From Bacteroidota bacterium (GTDB taxonomy: Bacteria > Bacteroidota > Bacteroidia > Flavobacteriales > Flavobacteriaceae), in contig JAJYSO010000033.1 in NCBI GenBank assembly GCA_021793535.1, positions 1-9,789 of the forward strand: a stretch of DNA of 9,789 nucleotides. The letters are read 5' to 3'. The translations under genes and the position numbers were made by a program. Below are positions 6,945-9,789 of the stretch, piece after piece. The first letter of the stretch is position 1, and each line of letters starts with the position of its first letter. The notes under the pieces are model-generated. The model saw only the letters and a list, made by a program, of their open reading frames with translations, was not told the origin of the DNA and did not search any database.

Positions 6945-7705
6945 TAAAGGGTTACTTTTAGGTTGTCGTATGCAAGATGCACATTTTTGGGAAGTTGCTT
7001 TTCGATTTCATCGTGAAATCCCAAAAAATGGCTGATGTGTGTCAAATAAGCTTTTTTGGGCTTAATGCCCTCAATAAACTCCAAGGCTTCATCCAGATTG
7101 AAGTGGCTGGGATGGGGATCTTTACGAACGGCATTGACCACTAAAATCTCTGTTCCCCGAATTTTCTCTATTTCGGTATCCGCAATGGTCTTAGCATCGG
7201 TAATGTAGGTGAAGGCGCCGAACCTGTAGGCCAAGACCGGTAAATTGCCGTGTAGGGCATGGATGGGGACAATTGTCATTTCTCCAATGTGCAAGGGTTC
7301 TTCTAGGACCCTGGTGATGCTTACCGATGGTGCTAACGCATAACGATGTTCACTGTCAAAAATATAAGAGAATCGTGCTTTTAAAGCCGCGATCACACGA
7401 TCGTCAGCATAGATTGGAATGGAGCCTTGCCGGAATCCCAGCGCTCGAATTTCATCAAAGCCAATCACATGATCGGTATGTTCGTGGGTGAAGAAAATGC
7501 CATTTATTTTATGGATATGATGCCTTAATAACTGCTGCCGAAAATCAGGGCCACAGTCGACGATAAATTTATAGTCATCCCACTCTACTAAGATGGAAGA
7601 TCGAAGGCGTTTATCTTTTGGATTTTTGCTGAGGCATACCGGATGATTACTGCCAAGCACAGGAACGCCTAGCGATGATCCGGTTCCTAAGAAGGTTATT
7701 TGCAC
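6944..7705 (-). CDS. PhnP-like metallo-beta-lactamase-fold hydrolase
   Basis: This 253-residue cytoplasmic metallohydrolase resembles PhnP/RNase Z-type phosphodiesterases. The N-terminus MQITFLGTGSSLGVPVLG is characteristic. The metal-binding motif THEHTDH supplies H74, H76, D78 and H79. Further likely ligands are H149 or H152, D170 in YITDAK, and H223 with H226 in LTHISH. HPSHFNLDEA near H201 is also typical. Where PhnP has a C-x-C-x2-C structural zinc motif, this protein has S19-x-H21-x2-C24. No phosphonate-degradation gene is nearby, so a cyclic-phosphate phosphodiesterase role is possible by family but not shown. Translation starts at GTG 7705, because no in-frame ATG fits the conserved N-terminus. 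A -7 box on this strand lies only 15 bases upstream. It overlaps the next gene by one base. Confidence 0.88.
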   Translation of the reverse strand: MQITFLGTGSSLGVPVLGSNHPVCLSKNPKDKRLRSSILVEWDDYKFIVDCGPDFRQQLLRHHIHKINGIFFTHEHTDHVIGFDEIRALGFRQGSIPIYADDRVIAALKARFSYIFDSEHRYALAPSVSITRVLEEPLHIGEMTIVPIHALHGNLPVLAYRFGAFTYITDAKTIADTEIEKIRGTEILVVNAVRKDPHPSHFNLDEALEFIEGIKPKKAYLTHISHFLGFHDEIEKQLPKNVHLAYDNLKVTL

Positions 7706-7720
7706 GACAATCGTTTTTTA

Positions 7721-7728
7721 CAAAAGTA
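7721..7728 (-). promoter_or_regulatory. Predicted -7 promoter box for the MBL hydrolase operon (TACTTTTG on the minus strand)
   Basis: Read on the minus strand, TACTTTTG matches TAnnTTTG exactly and ends 15 bases before the GTG start. The implied leader is only about 8-10 bases and lacks a Shine-Dalgarno. No good TTG -33 element is found at the expected distance. Confidence 0.5.
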
Positions 7729-7738
7729 GGACTTATTT

Positions 7739-7768
7739 TTTGGGTGAGAATAGGATTCTGTATATTTG
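7739..7768 (+). promoter_or_regulatory. Predicted Bacteroidota sigma promoter (TTTG-N18-TATATTTG) for the 477-residue protein gene
   Basis: A -33 element TTTG (7739-7742, at the end of a T run) and a -7 box TATATTTG (7761-7768) are separated by 18 bp. This is close to the consensus TTTG-N19-TAnnTTTG, making it the most complete promoter in the window. The start point would be near 7775, giving a leader of about 40 bases. It lies back to back with the minus-strand box at 7721-7728. Confidence 0.65.
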
Positions 7769-7773
7769 GCTGT

Positions 7774-7794
7774 CGATTTAAAATACCGATTTAA
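7774..7794. repeat. Short direct repeat CGATTTAA x2 just downstream of the promoter
   Basis: CGATTTAA occurs at 7774-7781 and again at 7787-7794, a 13-bp period. The first copy falls at the predicted transcription start. It could be a tandem operator or chance in AT-rich DNA. Confidence 0.35.
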
Positions 7795-7814
7795 CGTCAA
7801 TAGATCTTTATTGT

Positions 7815-9248
7815 ATGTCAATTACTATCATGGGGGATCGGGATATGGAAGATATCCCATCAACAGAGCAGAAGGCCCTTCGCATAAATTTGAATAAAAG
7901 TATTTTTGGAACGTTTTCTGAAATTGGAGCCGGGCAGGAAACAGTGCGTAATTTTTTCTCTGTAGGAGGTGCTTCTCGAACCATTGCCAAAGCGGTCAGT
8001 GCTTATGGGAAGGAGTTTAGCGATGCCATATACGGCGCGGAAGAAGATGGTCGGTATGTTTCAGAATCGCGTTTGCGCAAGATGCTTTCTTATGAATTGG
8101 AATTGATTGAAGAACGGATTGATCGAAAAAAACATAATGACAAGCTGTTTTTTAGCTTTGCCAATACGGTGGCTACTATCGACTACAGCAAAAAATATCA
8201 AGGTCATGGTTGGGTTGGACTCCGCTATCAAACCAAGCCGGATGAACCCTATAGCGAGATTATTCTTCATGTTCGCTTTCATGAAAACAAGGCCTTATAC
8301 CAGCAAAATACATTGGGGACATTGGGGGTTAATTTAATCTATTATGCCTACTATCATTATGATGCTCCGAAGAGTTTGCTGCGCCATTTGTACGATCATA
8401 TTGACAAAGATCTATTGGAGATTGATACCATAAATTTTTCAGGGCCTTGTTTTGAAAATGTGGATAATCGCTTGATGAGCTTACAGTTGATTCGAAACGG
8501 GATGACTGATGCGGTAATGTTTGCGCCGGATGGCCATAACATGCTCCTCTCGGATGAATTATACAATAAGAATGTTTTGGCTATTCGAGGGAGCTTTAGG
8601 CCGGTAACTAAGGTGAATATGGATATTTACGAACGGTCAAAAGAGCGTTTTTTAAAGGAAAAAGGAGTTACCCGGGAAAACACCATCAGTATTTTTGAAA
8701 TGACCTTACACAATTTAAGCGCCGATGGGGAGGTGGATGAAAAGGATTTTATCGACCGGGCGGATTTGTTATGTGCGATGGGACAGACGGTTATGATTTC
8801 TACTTTTAAAGAATATTATAGGCTTGTGGAATACTTGGATCGGTATAGCAATGCCAAAAAAGTGTTGGCCATGGGAGTGGATAACCTGATTTATATATTT
8901 GATGAACACTATTACAATGACTTAACAGGAGGGACACTAGAGGCCTTCGGAAAGTTGTTTTCCGATAATTTGAAGATTTACTTATACCCGTATAAAAATC
9001 CAGAGACCGGAGAGCTTACCAATAGTAATAATCTTCGTGTTCCCAAGCAAATGCACGAATTGTATAAGTATTTTAAGCACAATAAAAAGTTTGTGGATAT
9101 TACCGATTATCACGAGGAGTATTTAAATATCTTTTCGCGGAAAGTCTTAAAGATGATTGCTAAGGGGGAAGAAGGCTGGGAGTGTAAGTTGCCTGAAAAT
9201 GTCACAAAATTGATTAAAGAGAAGAATTTATTCGGATATAAAAAATAA
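7815..9248 (+). CDS. Conserved protein of unknown function (477 residues)
   Basis: I recognise this as a widespread, uncharacterised family of Bacteroidota, and I believe also of some other phyla, often carrying unreliable database names. Conserved-looking blocks are ALRINLNKSIFGTFSEIGAGQE (21-42), GGASRTIAKAVSAY (51-64), FSDAIYG (68-74), GRYVSESRLRKML (79-91), HGWVGLRY (131-138), FSGPCFENVDNRLMSLQL (about 209-226), DAVMFAPDG (about 232-240) and RGSFRPVTKVN (about 258-268). The C-terminal part alternates helix-like and hydrophobic strand-like stretches. There is no signal peptide or membrane helix, so it is cytoplasmic and not a TonB receptor. Starts at ATG 7815, 7830 or 7845 are all possible; 7815 fits the predicted leader, while conservation becomes obvious only from about residue 13. 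It has its own promoter and is divergent from the MBL operon. Confidence 0.85.
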   Translation: MSITIMGDRDMEDIPSTEQKALRINLNKSIFGTFSEIGAGQETVRNFFSVGGASRTIAKAVSAYGKEFSDAIYGAEEDGRYVSESRLRKMLSYELELIEERIDRKKHNDKLFFSFANTVATIDYSKKYQGHGWVGLRYQTKPDEPYSEIILHVRFHENKALYQQNTLGTLGVNLIYYAYYHYDAPKSLLRHLYDHIDKDLLEIDTINFSGPCFENVDNRLMSLQLIRNGMTDAVMFAPDGHNMLLSDELYNKNVLAIRGSFRPVTKVNMDIYERSKERFLKEKGVTRENTISIFEMTLHNLSADGEVDEKDFIDRADLLCAMGQTVMISTFKEYYRLVEYLDRYSNAKKVLAMGVDNLIYIFDEHYYNDLTGGTLEAFGKLFSDNLKIYLYPYKNPETGELTNSNNLRVPKQMHELYKYFKHNKKFVDITDYHEEYLNIFSRKVLKMIAKGEEGWECKLPENVTKLIKEKNLFGYKK

Positions 9249-9313
9249 GAGAACAGGCTGGAGTAGAGAAAGCGTATAACGGAGTTTAAAAATGCTGTAA
9301 GGAAAGGGCTTAA

Positions 9314-9789
9314 ATGAAAGCAAAATATTACTTGGCGGTAATGGCCGCTTTTTTTATCTACGGTCTGATGAGCCTTCCGTTAAAAGCCTTAGATCAATAT
9401 GCCGCGATTGATATTTTGCTCTCTCGCGTTTTTTTCTCTAGTGTACTCATCATTTTGTTTAGCCTTGCCTTTCGAAAGAAAGTCAACCGTGAAACTCTCC
9501 GTTTGTTTCGCAGCTTTGACGCACGGACTAAAAAAAGGCTTTGGGTTGTAAATATCGCGAGTTCGGTAGCGCTAGCCGTCAATTGGTACCTCTTTATCTA
9601 TGTGATGAATAACATTAGTGTGAATGCTACGTCATTGGCCTATATGATTTGTCCTATCATCACCACGGTGTTGGCCTATTTTTTCTTAAAGGATCAATTG
9701 ACAAGGTTGCAGTGGTTGGCGGTTCTTTTGAGTTTGGTGAGTTGTGTGCTGCTGACCCTTGGTAATTATCTCGACTTCTTAGATCGGAA
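9314..9789 (+). CDS. RarD-like EamA/DMT-superfamily transporter, 3'-truncated by the window edge
   Basis: The frame from ATG 9314 stays open to the window end (158 codons; about 300 residues are usual). Five hydrophobic segments are visible at about 4-22, 33-52, 76-98, 103-124 and 132-150, as expected for the first EamA repeat. The stretch NWYLFIYVMNN (90-100), then SLAYMICPIITTVLAYFFLKDQLTRLQWLAV, closely resembles the NWLLFIWAVN...EASLGYFINPL...ERFRRMQWLAV region I recall for RarD. This suggests the RarD branch rather than a generic EamA permease. The substrate of such proteins is usually undefined. A purine-rich AAGGAAAGGG lies a few bases before the ATG. The gene follows the 477-residue protein gene by 65 bp and may share its transcript. 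Confidence 0.85.
   Translation, partial: MKAKYYLAVMAAFFIYGLMSLPLKALDQYAAIDILLSRVFFSSVLIILFSLAFRKKVNRETLRLFRSFDARTKKRLWVVNIASSVALAVNWYLFIYVMNNISVNATSLAYMICPIITTVLAYFFLKDQLTRLQWLAVLLSLVSCVLLTLGNYLDFLDR

Noticed and set aside
7798..7813. CAATA/TATTG hairpin just before ATG 7815 as a translational switch
   Set aside because: Five base pairs, four of them A-T, too unstable to be a credible regulator on sequence alone.
7815..9248. Calling the 477-residue protein a TonB-dependent receptor or nucleotide adenylyltransferase
   Set aside because: There is no signal peptide, plug/barrel pattern or nucleotidyltransferase HxGH motif; such labels on this family look like propagated annotation errors.
1..9789. 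A multi-gene defence, secretion, CRISPR, phage or biosynthetic system
   Set aside because: Every sizeable ORF is explained by the listed genes, composition appears uniform, and I see no repeats array, integrase, transposase, toxin-antitoxin pair or att-like flanking repeats.

Overview
The window looks like a chromosomal segment of a member of the Bacteroidota, most likely Flavobacteriia. Three things suggest this. First, the gene families are typical of that group: a short CDP-alcohol phosphatidyltransferase-type PssA, a TIGR02757/DUF2400 protein, a BatA-domain protein with a C-terminal anchor, a Tic20/DUF4870-like 'import component' protein, and a coiled-coil protein paired with an MBL hydrolase. 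Second, Shine-Dalgarno-like sequences are mostly absent before the starts. Third, several gene starts are preceded by the Bacteroidota -7 promoter box TAnnTTTG. Base composition looks uniform and moderately AT-rich. I see no tRNA, rRNA, CRISPR array, insertion sequence, integrase or phage gene.

Layout. Bases 1-714 hold the 3' part of pssA (phosphatidylserine synthase, cut by the window edge). A TIGR02757 gene follows after 19 bp (734-1498). A soluble GAF-domain histidine kinase (1564-2790) has its own predicted promoter, which would give a nearly leaderless mRNA. A 644-residue BatA/VWA-like membrane protein lies at 2856-4790. A tight three-gene operon then runs from 4844 to 6328: a small DUF4870-like membrane protein, an alpha/beta-hydrolase of the phospholipase/carboxylesterase family (ATGA overlap), and a free methionine-(R)-sulfoxide reductase (1-bp gap). 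A short convergent intergenic region carries a strong inverted repeat that overlaps the stop codon of the reductase gene.

On the minus strand, a PhnP-like metallo-beta-lactamase-fold hydrolase (7705-6944) is translationally coupled to a membrane-anchored coiled-coil protein of unknown function (6944-6441). A divergent promoter region (7706-7814) separates these from a conserved 477-residue protein of unknown function (7815-9248). That gene has the best promoter in the window. The 5' part of a RarD/EamA-type DMT transporter gene (9314 onward) runs off the right edge.

Functionally this is mostly housekeeping: phospholipid synthesis, methionine sulfoxide repair, hydrolases, signalling and envelope-anchored proteins. 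I find no convincing multi-gene accessory system such as defence, secretion or biosynthesis. The points worth a second look are small: a possible HhH-GPD glycosylase-like fold in the TIGR02757 protein, the altered zinc-ligand motif of the MBL protein, very short predicted leaders, an operator-like palindrome and a direct repeat next to promoters, and the uncharacterised 477-residue protein.
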